A stretch of DNA of 64,000 nt from Ferruginibacter sp. Lineage in GTDB: Bacteria; Bacteroidota; Bacteroidia; Chitinophagales; Chitinophagaceae. Of this stretch, positions 56,662-64,000 are shown piece after piece. The position numbers and the translations under genes were made by a program. The stretch spans positions 19,702 to 83,701 of the forward strand of contig JACMLJ010000058.1 in NCBI GenBank assembly GCA_014379625.1, in the 5' to 3' direction. Positions within the stretch are counted from its first letter, which is position 1; the number at the start of each line of letters is the position of its first letter. The notes beneath the pieces were generated by a model. That model was not told the origin of the DNA. It worked only from the letters and a program-made list of their open reading frames with translations, and searched no databases.

Positions 56662-57270
56662 TTATAAATGTATACGGGTACCAATTTGAATAACCGAGCC
56701 AGGCACCAGCGGCAACAGGTCGTTGTAATCTTTTGACAGGAATAATTCATAACTCACAAAGGGAGAAAAATAGATTCCTTCTTTGTAACTATTAAAACCA
56801 AAGCCTAATCCAACCGGCGCCATCAGCATAGTTTTTCCTTTTTTTCCGGCATTGATCCATTCACCATTCTGTTCTTTGTAAACATCTACCGGGTGAAAAT
56901 TGTGCAATACACCGACTCCTGCTTTTATTTCTGCAAAAAAGTTGCGGTAAATTGTGGGCCGGTAAATAGTTTGTGTAAAAGCAAATGCGCCATCACCTGC
57001 ATGTTTATTACGGTAACCACCAATGGTGAACCCCTGTACCCAATTTTGACGGCCATTAAAACTGAATTCCGTTCCCAGCATTAATCCCACATTTGAAAAA
57101 CCTGCTCCCATATCTTTAAATGGTACGCTGAAGGAATGAAACTGAATACCGGCAACGATAGGGAAATTCCTGTAATTCTTTTTTTTAAATGTAGCCTGCT
57201 GTGTTTGCTGTGCCTGTAAAAAACCTGTGAATAGTAAACAGGTTACAGCGAATAATAATTTTCTTTTCAT
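56662..57270 (-). CDS. Exported protein, probable outer-membrane barrel, paired with a serine hydrolase
   Basis: A signal peptide (MKRKLLFAVTCLLFTGFLQA) leads into about 180 residues of alternating strands: NFPIVAGIQFHSFSVPF, WVQGFTIGGYRNK, APVGLGFGFNSYKEG, and the end VIQIGTRIHL. It is a paralogue of the protein at 58520 (same layout: FPLVVGVQFHSLSHPFK). Each copy lies directly upstream of a serine hydrolase gene. No known family name comes to mind. Confidence 0.75.
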   Translation of the reverse strand: MKRKLLFAVTCLLFTGFLQAQQTQQATFKKKNYRNFPIVAGIQFHSFSVPFKDMGAGFSNVGLMLGTEFSFNGRQNWVQGFTIGGYRNKHAGDGAFAFTQTIYRPTIYRNFFAEIKAGVGVLHNFHPVDVYKEQNGEWINAGKKGKTMLMAPVGLGFGFNSYKEGIYFSPFVSYELFLSKDYNDLLPLVPGSVIQIGTRIHL

Positions 57271-57331
57271 GTTTTAATTTTTAAATAATAAATTTCGATG
57301 TATTGGTGATTCTCAAAACTGCCCAACAAAT

Positions 57332-58504
57332 TTATTGAAGCAGCAATCCCAGCAATTCATCTTTAAACTGGTTGGCCTTTTTTGACAAGGGCCCTTCTAT
57401 AATGGTACCCATATTGGTACTGAGAAAAATATAAGTTTGCTTTACCGGTACATACAATAAAAGACAACCAGCACCAACACCTGCACCTGCATGAAAATAG
57501 CCATCCATACCCCCCATTGATAATTTAAACAACCCTAATCCTCCATGCAGTTTGCCATCTTTCCCCTTTACGGGTGCCATCATTTCATCCAAACTTTTTT
57601 TATTGATGAGTTTTTCTTCAAACAAACCTTTCATAAAATTGACATAATCCAGTGGTGTGGCTATCAATCCATCATCGCCAATCATATTGCCCACATTGGT
57701 GCGTTGCATTTGTGTTACGTTTTCCAGCACGCCATTGCTGTACCTGTCCCAATAAGAGTTTACTACTTCAGGCTGATCAAGATAACCGGGTGTTCTATAA
57801 AAAGTATGTTTTAGTCCGAGCGTTTTAAAAATATGGTCATTCATATATTTTACATGATCTCCACTGATCTTATCCACTATCAATGCTGCCAGTTCTGTAT
57901 TCATATTGCAGTACGAATAATCTGTGCCCGGTGTAAAACGTCTTTTTTTATCAATGATATAATCAACAAAATTGGCTGTTGTAAATTTTTTCAAAGGGTT
58001 TTGCAACAGGTCAACAACATACACCGGGTCATCTGCATAATCAGGAAATCCGGATGAATGATTTAATAGCATCCGTACCGTAACCTCATTGGTATAAGGT
58101 ATTTTTTTGTTTACCCAATCCGGAAAATAGCCGGAAGCTGTTGAATCCAGGTTGATCAAACCATGCTCCTGCATCTGTAAAAGCATCACTGCAGTATAGG
58201 TTTTTGATACGCTCTGTGAGTATTGCAAATGGCAGGGCTGCATTGCAATTTTATTTTCAATGCTGGCATAACCGGATGCACCAGCCCAATATCCTACAGC
58301 AGGATTATGAAATGCAACAGCTATACCCGGCATTCCCTGGCTGGTGTAGCTGTCCATTAACTGCTGTACTTTATCTGCATACACAAATTTGTTATTGAAT
58401 GCAGGCATAGCACAATCCTGCGTGGCCGTTATTTTTTTTGTTTGTGCTATTGTCAGCAACCCTTGCAAAAAGAAGGCTGATAATAAAAGATACTTTTTCA
58501 TCAC
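57332..58504 (-). CDS. Serine hydrolase of the beta-lactamase/DD-peptidase class C type
   Basis: A signal peptide (about 1-21) is followed by the active-site Ser98-Val-Ser-Lys101 in QSVSKTYTAVM, YSYCNMNTELAAL at the Y-x-N position, and a degenerate third motif HAGAG. It is the paralogue of 55430-56644; the second and third motifs differ (YCN, HAG), so specificity may have diverged. It lies 15 nt after its barrel partner at 58520. Confidence 0.88.
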   Translation of the reverse strand: MMKKYLLLSAFFLQGLLTIAQTKKITATQDCAMPAFNNKFVYADKVQQLMDSYTSQGMPGIAVAFHNPAVGYWAGASGYASIENKIAMQPCHLQYSQSVSKTYTAVMLLQMQEHGLINLDSTASGYFPDWVNKKIPYTNEVTVRMLLNHSSGFPDYADDPVYVVDLLQNPLKKFTTANFVDYIIDKKRRFTPGTDYSYCNMNTELAALIVDKISGDHVKYMNDHIFKTLGLKHTFYRTPGYLDQPEVVNSYWDRYSNGVLENVTQMQRTNVGNMIGDDGLIATPLDYVNFMKGLFEEKLINKKSLDEMMAPVKGKDGKLHGGLGLFKLSMGGMDGYFHAGAGVGAGCLLLYVPVKQTYIFLSTNMGTIIEGPLSKKANQFKDELLGLLLQ

Positions 58505-58519
58505 TTTAATTTTATTTGT

Positions 58520-59134
58520 TTAGTTTTTATTGTTATTAAAATGAACCCTTGTACCGGCCTGTATGAGGCTATTCACCATTACAGGAAATGACTGGTTGTA
58601 TATTCCACTAACAAATACCTGGTAGCTGATAGTAGGCGCTACGTAAGTGCCATTCTTGTAACTATTATATCCTACAGAAACACCAGCCGGAATCATCAAC
58701 ATGCCTTTGGATGTTTTACCAACATTTACCCAGTTACCATTTACAGGTTTCAATCCATCAGATGGACGAGCCTGCCACAGCCAGCCAAACCCTGCCTTTA
58801 CTTCAGCAAATGCATTACCCACCAGGTAAGGCCGGTAAACAGATTGTGTATAAACCATCAATCCGTTGCCGGCACTTTTATTTCGGTACCATCCCAACTG
58901 GAAACTTTGCGCCCACTTATGGGTACTCCCCAAAGCGATTTCAGAACCAACAGTAAACCCGATGTTCCTAAAATTCTGTTGCAGGTTTTTAAAAGGATGG
59001 CTGAGTGAATGGAACTGTACACCAACTACCAGCGGAAAGTTGTGGTACTGATGAAGGCGATCAGGATTTTTCTGCGCCTGTGCCATTTGTAACAGCAGTA
59101 CAAGCAGCATCAATAAAATAAATTTTTGTTTCAT
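58520..59134 (-). CDS. Exported protein, probable outer-membrane barrel, first gene of a minus-strand cluster
   Basis: A signal peptide (MKQKFILLMLLVLLLQMAQA) precedes the same strand pattern as its paralogue at 56662: HNFPLVVGVQFHSLSHPFK, WAQSFQLGWYRNKSAGNG, IPAGVSVGYNSYKNGTY and a final IQAGTRVHF. It is the first gene of the series barrel-hydrolase-barrel-hydrolase-membrane protein-epoxide hydrolase. A -7 element lies about 20 nt upstream. Confidence 0.78.
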   Translation of the reverse strand: MKQKFILLMLLVLLLQMAQAQKNPDRLHQYHNFPLVVGVQFHSLSHPFKNLQQNFRNIGFTVGSEIALGSTHKWAQSFQLGWYRNKSAGNGLMVYTQSVYRPYLVGNAFAEVKAGFGWLWQARPSDGLKPVNGNWVNVGKTSKGMLMIPAGVSVGYNSYKNGTYVAPTISYQVFVSGIYNQSFPVMVNSLIQAGTRVHFNNNKN

Positions 59135-59153
59135 AACTATATTTTTTACAGCA

Positions 59154-59161
59154 CAAAACTA
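59154..59161 (-). promoter_or_regulatory. -7 promoter element for the duplicated hydrolase cluster
   Basis: The minus strand reads TAGTTTTG. Upstream, on the minus strand, TTTCAGGGTAT and TTTCAGCGAAT (within 59199-59231) are direct repeats offset 22 bp, a weaker LytTR-like arrangement ending 38 nt before the element. The rest of 59135-59586 holds no gene. Confidence 0.5.
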
Positions 59162-59586
59162 CTATCCCAAACCCCGGGTTATTATTTTAACAGCCTTTAT
59201 TCGCTGAAATGTAGCAGGGAATACCCTGAAAGGGAGTTTCTGTAACGCAATACTGTATTGGCTTACCGGCGAAGTGTAGCAAAAACAGGTGTGAAGTGTA
59301 TGACAAATGTAGGGTTATGCCGGACAGATGTGACGATGCAGTGTGGAAGACGGATTTTTTGGAATAAAGAAGCTCTTTTAAATTATTTATTTCTACTTGT
59401 CAGGATAATTACGTGGATACCAGCGGAAGTATTTCATAGCATCATCGTTGTGAACTTGTTCTGTACTTTTAGCTTTTTCGTAAAAAGATAAAAGAATAAA
59501 TCCTTTCATCGGCATGCATGATGGCAACATTACAGACTATAACCAATGAAAAAAATAACTCAACAGCATCAAAGCATAGACTTATT

Positions 59587-60459
59587 TTATGATTTATCGG
59601 GCTGAAACCATTCTTTAAATGCAGGTGCCCTTAAGCGGCTGATAACAATGGAGGAAGGAAGTATTTCAACTGGTTTGATCAAAACATTGAGTTTTCCATT
59701 TTCAATACGTTCGAAGCCGGCTATCGACTGGCGGTGTAAAATATACTGCCGGTTAATACGGAAAAACCATTCAGTAGGAACAGATCTTTCTAATTTATCA
59801 AGCGACATATCCATAAAATATTTTTTTCCATTCAGGTCACAGGTTACTGTATAATCTCCATCCACATAGATAGCCTGTATTTCATTAAATGCCAGCACAA
59901 TATCTTTTTTACCCAATTTTACAGAAAATCCTTCTTGCCTGATGCGGTTCTCTTCCTGCCGCATTTTTGTTTGCTCCTCCAATAACAGCAGGCTCTGTTG
60001 CTTCTCTTTTTCAACCAGTTGCCATTGGCGGTAAAAATAAATTCCGGTATAAATGCCGTTAATTACAAATACCCAGATTATAAAAATGAAAATATCGGTA
60101 TGATAAAAATTAGCAGGTACTGGTTTATCTGTTGCTAACCAGTTAACCAGTTCGGTCAATACAATTATCGGAGTAAGGCAGGCAATAACAGTCAATATCA
60201 ATTGCACAAAAAGACGTTTCGCAAAATGAGGCTGGTAATGCAGTTCTTTATCAAGATAAAGAATAACAGAACGGATAAGCAGCCATGCAATATATCCCAT
60301 ACCAGTGTCAATAGTATATGTAAAGAATGTTCTCCAGCTAACCGATTTGGTGGTATAAGTAAGATAATAATTAATCACATTGATCAATGGTATCAACCAA
60401 AGAAATAAAATAACATCATTATATTTTACTGGTTGCGCCGATGATTGAGCGGTTGTCAT
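59587..60459 (-). CDS. Membrane-anchored LytTR transcription factor (module C)
   Basis: Four membrane helices (about 15-33, 50-68, 85-105 and 122-145) and a coiled coil (about 150-180) precede a LytTR DNA-binding domain (about 183-288: VLAFNEIQAIYVDGDYTV, FFRINRQYILHRQSIAGFE). There is no receiver domain, so it probably senses a membrane or envelope signal directly. It lies upstream of, and in the same direction as, the duplicated hydrolase cluster, which makes it a candidate regulator of that cluster (inference). Confidence 0.88.
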   Translation of the reverse strand: MTTAQSSAQPVKYNDVILFLWLIPLINVINYYLTYTTKSVSWRTFFTYTIDTGMGYIAWLLIRSVILYLDKELHYQPHFAKRLFVQLILTVIACLTPIIVLTELVNWLATDKPVPANFYHTDIFIFIIWVFVINGIYTGIYFYRQWQLVEKEKQQSLLLLEEQTKMRQEENRIRQEGFSVKLGKKDIVLAFNEIQAIYVDGDYTVTCDLNGKKYFMDMSLDKLERSVPTEWFFRINRQYILHRQSIAGFERIENGKLNVLIKPVEILPSSIVISRLRAPAFKEWFQPDKS

Positions 60460-60677
60460 ATATTAACGGGGTAACAAGGTTTTGTAAATTTACAACTTGT
60501 TTGCCTGGAAATGGTATACTTTACAAGAGGTAAATTAATGTGTTTTTAACTCGCTTAATAGAGATAAAGGGTACAAGAGTGCGACGCCACCGAAGCTTAA
60601 TAGGAGAAGATAGTTCAATGCTGACATAAAGTCTGTCATGTTCCAAAATATGAAACGGATGCTTCATAAAATTAGGG

Positions 60678-60857
60678 CTAGCTCCTTCTCGAAGCCATAC
60701 TTTTTTTACGGCGATGAATATTCCATAAGTCAACAGAACTGAATGTCTTGTTTTGATCAAGATACTTAAAAGGGAATGTTTCTTTAATCTCTTTTGTCAT
60801 CTTTTCCAGTTTCGGGTTACTTAATTCTATTTTCAACCTGTTTATTACCGTTTCCGT
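60678..60857 (-). pseudogene. Start-less paralogue of the small protein at 53334
   Basis: The frame reads TETVINRLKIELSNPKLEK, then KEIKETFPFKYLDQNKTFSS and VDLWNIHRRKKSMASRR. It aligns without gaps to the 61-residue protein at 53334-53519, but the ATG is ACG here and a TAA lies two codons further upstream, so it has lost its start. No disabling change is seen inside the body, so the loss looks recent. Confidence 0.75.
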
Positions 60858-61015
60858 GTTTTATTTTTTTACTGTTACTCAAAGAAATGCAGTATATAAT
60901 TCAATGATGTGGAGGCACATCGGGTATCTGGTATGTATTACTTAGTAAAAAGCAGCTTTTATAAGTGCATTTCAAATAATGCATTAGATTAAGGGATTAC
61001 CAATCTTAATAAGAA

Positions 61016-61270
61016 TTGCACCATCCGACTAAAAGTAACAGTGAACTGTTATTGCCGGTGTATTTTCGGATTACTGTCGCTGGGAAAAGAGCTGAAATAT
61101 CAACCGGTGAATTAACCATTATCGGTAATTGGCACCAGGCGAAAGGCAGGGTGAAAGGTACAGGTGAAAAAGCGCAAATGGAGTACATGTTGTTGTCGGA
61201 GATGATATTTGTTATAATGACATACTTTACATTATGGCTAGCCAATGAACATGAAGGCGCAGGAAAATAA
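61016..61270 (+). pseudogene. Fragment of a second tyrosine recombinase (Arm DNA-binding domain)
   Basis: Residues PTKSNSELLLPVYFRITVAG and KRAEISTGELTIIGNW..AKGRVKGTGEKAQ match the N-terminal Arm domain of Bacteroidota integrases, including the KGRVKGT stretch shared with the fragment at 30955. Homology ends near 61170, and the rest of the frame is unrelated. No core-binding or catalytic domain follows. It may mark the far end of the accessory region that begins at tRNA-Arg. Confidence 0.75.
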
Positions 61271-61404
61271 TCACCAGCTAAAAAAACTAATACCAGAAAA
61301 AAATTTACGAATATTTGCGATATATTGTTGTTTTCTTTGTTTACTTTCGTTTTAGCTTGCTTTAATGCTGGTAAATAAAAAAACCTGAGAAAATATTAGC
61401 GTCC

Positions 61405-62133
61405 TTAAAATAAGATAGATCCTCAAGGTTATTGATTTGCTCAAATTATCAAAGTCACGGAAGTAATTATCCGGACAAGACTTGAAAAAACTGGAAAAAG
61501 AGGGTCATGCTATTAGAAACCATGAAGGCGCCTATTTTAAACATCTTGAAGAGCAGGTTAGATCTTTTACACTAGCTAATCAAATAAAAATTAATAAGAA
61601 TGAGCTGATCGCAAGAAAGTCTTTAGAATTTATCGTAGCCGGAGAACAATCATTTTAGATTCGGGGATCAACTACAACGGAGATAGCTAAGAGAATAAAA
61701 GGAAGGAAAGTGAGGAATTTAACTGTTATCACTAATGCCTTGAACATAACTTTGATCCTGGGTGCAGAACGGGATATAGAAGTGGTAATGACTGGAGGAG
61801 AATTCAAGCCTCCAACCATATCTCTAACAGGTCAGAAGGCTGCTGATTTTTTCAGAGGGTTAAGTGTTTAAAAACTTTTCCTCGCGGTTGCGGGCCTTCT
61901 CTTAAAGCAGGCGTAACCTATCCGGGCATCAGTGAGATTGTTGTAAAGAAGGCAATGATCGAAACGGTGAAAACTACTTAGCTGGTAGGAGACTCAACCA
62001 GGTTTGGCAAAAGTGAATTTACCAGCCTCGGTGCGTTATCCCTTATTGAATATGCAATTACTGATCGGGGGTGGAGGATCCACACAAAGCGATGTTCAGG
62101 CAAAATGAGATTGAATTAAAAATAGCAGAATAA
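61405..62133 (+). pseudogene. Decayed DeoR-family sugar repressor
   Basis: Reading across frames gives a DeoR protein: KVTEVIIR then (shift) QDLKKLEKEGHAIRNHEGAYF, LTVITNALNITLILG, IEVVMTGGEFKPPTISLTGQ, KAADFFRGL, AGVTYPGISEIVVKKAMIE, LVGDSTRFGKSEF and ELKIAE. Lesions seen: a frameshift near 61466, TAG at 61655, TAA at 61869, a frameshift near 61905, TAG at 61979 and a frameshift near 62060-62090. The true end would be the TAA at 62131, 4 nt before the isomerase ATG, so it was the first gene of the sugar operon. Confidence 0.85.
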
Positions 62134-62137
62134 AAAA

Positions 62138-63547
62138 ATGAAAGAGACCATAAGCTTGGGAGTTATTATTGGCAATCGTGATTTCTTTCCCGATAAGCTG
62201 GTGGGAGAATGCCGCGCCGATTTATTGAAAGCTTTCTCAAAAGCAAGCATCAGCCCAATAATGCTTGAAGAGAACGAAACGAAGCTAGGTGGCGTTGAAA
62301 CGTTTCAGGAAGCGCAGAAATGTTCAGCACTGTTTAAAAGACATACTGATGAAATAATGGGCGTGCTGGTTGTTCTACCCAACTTTGGTGATGAAAAAGG
62401 TGTTGCTGAAACACTAAAACTTGCTGAATTAAATGTTCCCGTGTTAGTCCAGGCTTATCCTGATGATTTGGATAAAATGGATGTAGCAAGAAGAAGGGAT
62501 GCGTGGTGCGGCAAAATATCTGTGTGCAACAATCTTTACCAATACGGTATCAGGTATTCCCTTACCACAAAGCATGTTGTTCATCCTTCAGATCAAAGCT
62601 TTGCTGCAGATCTTCGTGACTTTGCTGCAGTATGCAGAGTTGTAAGGGGGTTAAGAAAAGTACGGATAGGCGCTATTGGTGCACGACCAGGTGCTTTTAA
62701 TACTGTTCGATACAGTGAAAAGATTTTACAACGTCACGGTATCTCAGTTGTTACTGTTGACCTTTCTCATGTTTTAGGCGCCGCCAGCAAACTAACTAAG
62801 GATGATCGTAGCGTAAAAGAAAGGCTTGAAGTAATTCAAAATTATGCGTCCACAGGCCGTACTCCAGGCGATAAGCTTGTACAAATAGCTAAGTTAGACG
62901 TGGTTCTTCGGGAGTTTATGCATGAACATTCTTTAGATGCAACAGCTATTCAATGCTGGACTTCACTGCAACAAAACTACGGTTGTAATGTATGCACCAG
63001 CATGAGTATGATGAGTGAGAACATGCTACCGAGTGCTTGTGAAGTGGATGTTACCGGTACGTTAACTATGTATGCTATGGGCCTTGCATCAGGTACACCA
63101 AGTGCCCTGGTTGACTGGAACAACAACTATTCGGATGATGAAGAAAAGGTGGTGTTATTTCATTGTGGTAATTGGGCTAAATCGTTTTTACCTGATATAG
63201 AAATTAGTACTGCGCCAATTTTAGGAACTACTGTAGGTGAAGAAAATACCTATGGTGCATTAGCTGGAAGAACACCTGCTTCTCCGCTTACGTACGGTAG
63301 AATAACCACAGATGATACCAAAGGGGTCATTAAAGCATATATAGGTGAGGGTAAACTTACCGACGATACATTGAAGACTTTCGGAACGAGAGCAGTTGCA
63401 AAAATTGATAACCTCCAGGGGTTGATGAAGTATGTATGCAAAACCGGTTTTGAACATCACGTAGTTATGAATGCATCCAACACCGCCGGCATATTAAAAG
63501 AAGCTTTCGAGAATTATATGGGGTGGGAAGTGTATCAACATAGTTAA
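62138..63547 (+). CDS. L-fucose/L-arabinose isomerase family protein
   Basis: The protein has 469 residues in the FucI/AraA-like fold. Motifs include VVLPNFGDEKGVAETL (N-terminal domain), IGAIGARPGAFNTVRYSEK, ATAIQCWTSLQQNYGCNVCTSM (active-site region) and PSACEVDVTGTLTMYAM with Glu and Asp for metal binding. It interconverts an aldose and a ketose; the exact sugar is not visible. A decayed DeoR repressor precedes it and a transketolase subunit gene follows, so it is part of a pentose or branched-sugar pathway. Confidence 0.85.
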   Translation: MKETISLGVIIGNRDFFPDKLVGECRADLLKAFSKASISPIMLEENETKLGGVETFQEAQKCSALFKRHTDEIMGVLVVLPNFGDEKGVAETLKLAELNVPVLVQAYPDDLDKMDVARRRDAWCGKISVCNNLYQYGIRYSLTTKHVVHPSDQSFAADLRDFAAVCRVVRGLRKVRIGAIGARPGAFNTVRYSEKILQRHGISVVTVDLSHVLGAASKLTKDDRSVKERLEVIQNYASTGRTPGDKLVQIAKLDVVLREFMHEHSLDATAIQCWTSLQQNYGCNVCTSMSMMSENMLPSACEVDVTGTLTMYAMGLASGTPSALVDWNNNYSDDEEKVVLFHCGNWAKSFLPDIEISTAPILGTTVGEENTYGALAGRTPASPLTYGRITTDDTKGVIKAYIGEGKLTDDTLKTFGTRAVAKIDNLQGLMKYVCKTGFEHHVVMNASNTAGILKEAFENYMGWEVYQHS

Positions 63548-63744
63548 GTTATAAGTAGGATTTATGAAGAATCAATTATGAGTATAGTTAATTGGCAGCA
63601 TCGCTACTATTATTAAACATTGTTACGTCGCACTCATGCTGTATGTGCAATACTCATCAAGAAGGTAGTGGGAAAAATTGAAACAGACACAACTGTTTTA
63701 GCCCAGGTTGAAGAGCATTTTAAAGTTGAAATAAAAAGTATATA

Positions 63745-64000
63745 ATGGTTGAAAAAGAACTTGCTATTAAGTCAATTGAATACCGCAAAAAAATATTGAA
63801 GTATATCTTCAATGCCAATGCTGGTCATACTGGTGGAAGCATGTCGTGTATAGATATCCTGAATGTTCTTTACAATCATGTACTAAATGTAGGTCCGGCA
63901 AACTTTAGTTTGCCTGATCGTGATAGATACATTCAAAGTAAAGGACATTCTGTAGAAGCTTTGTTTGTAGTGCTGGCAGACAAAGGATTCTTTCCTGAAT
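63745..64000 (+). CDS. Transketolase N-terminal subunit, 3' end outside the window
   Basis: From the ATG at 63745, 85 codons are present: SIEYRKKILKYIFNANAGHTGGSMSC, then DILNVLYNHVLNVGP and DRDRYIQSKGHSVEALFVVLA. GHTGGS and SKGH are the thiamine-diphosphate and substrate contacts of transketolase. The compact start matches the split type (about 270-residue N-subunit followed by a C-subunit gene), not the single-chain enzyme. The 197 nt before it hold no gene I can support. Confidence 0.88.
   Translation, partial: MVEKELAIKSIEYRKKILKYIFNANAGHTGGSMSCIDILNVLYNHVLNVGPANFSLPDRDRYIQSKGHSVEALFVVLADKGFFPE

Noticed and set aside
60521..60760. 79-codon minus-strand frame
   Set aside because: It lies in a different frame from the homologous small-protein copy at 60678-60857 and lacks protein character.
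63548..63744. Possible kinase remnant between isomerase and transketolase genes
   Set aside because: A short frame near the end has no recognisable kinase motif, so I do not annotate it.

Overview
The window is from a Bacteroidota chromosome, most likely family Chitinophagaceae. Support comes from the AT-rich coding style, promoters with the Bacteroidota -7 element TAnnTTTG instead of a sigma70 -10/-35 pair, a type IX secretion tail domain, a TonB receptor with a carboxypeptidase-like N-terminal domain, DUF1501/DUF1800 secretion partners, and LytTR regulators paired with beta-propeller sensor kinases. This assignment comes from gene content only; no database search was possible.

Positions 1-30,600 are mostly ordinary chromosome. 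They hold a TPR protein, a lytic transglycosylase, an OmpR-type two-component pair, a tandem universal stress protein, a hibernation factor, a Gfo/Idh/MocA oxidoreductase, a papain-like protease followed by a probable chagasin-like inhibitor, DUF1501/DUF1800 genes, a peptidase S74 fibre protein, infC-thrS, a TonB receptor, an ABC-F ATPase and a peroxiredoxin-thioredoxin operon. Several gene-free stretches carry dispersed palindromes.

A tRNA-Arg(TCT) at 30,593 followed by a truncated tyrosine recombinase marks the start of an accessory region that reaches to about 61,300, where a second recombinase fragment lies. In between are decayed mobile elements (IS66 orfA, a REP-associated tyrosine transposase with its palindrome, an IS1182-type transposase) and three LytTR regulatory modules. 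Module A is a five-gene operon on the minus strand (fibre-like protein, globin, AAC(3)-I-like acetyltransferase, propeller kinase, LytTR regulator). Module B is on the plus strand (outer-membrane barrel, propeller kinase, LytTR regulator, acetyltransferase, and a second operon with a 53-residue secreted peptide, an alpha/beta hydrolase, two membrane proteins and an unusual class III cyclase). Module C is a membrane-anchored LytTR protein next to a minus-strand cluster with two copies of an outer-membrane protein plus serine-hydrolase pair.

The strongest new signal is regulatory. Five intergenic regions carry paired direct repeats 20 or 21 bp apart, each ending 30-31 nt before a TAnnTTT(G/A) element. 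Three share one sequence (ACTCAAAATAA...ACTCA, module B) and two share another (ACCnnCTGnTAA-like, module A). In each module one site precedes the operon that encodes the kinase, so each system looks self-regulating, with one or two extra surface or secreted targets.

Positions 61,400-64,000 begin a sugar operon: a DeoR-type repressor decayed by several stops and frameshifts, an intact L-fucose/L-arabinose isomerase-like enzyme, and the start of a split-type transketolase N-terminal subunit that runs off the window.
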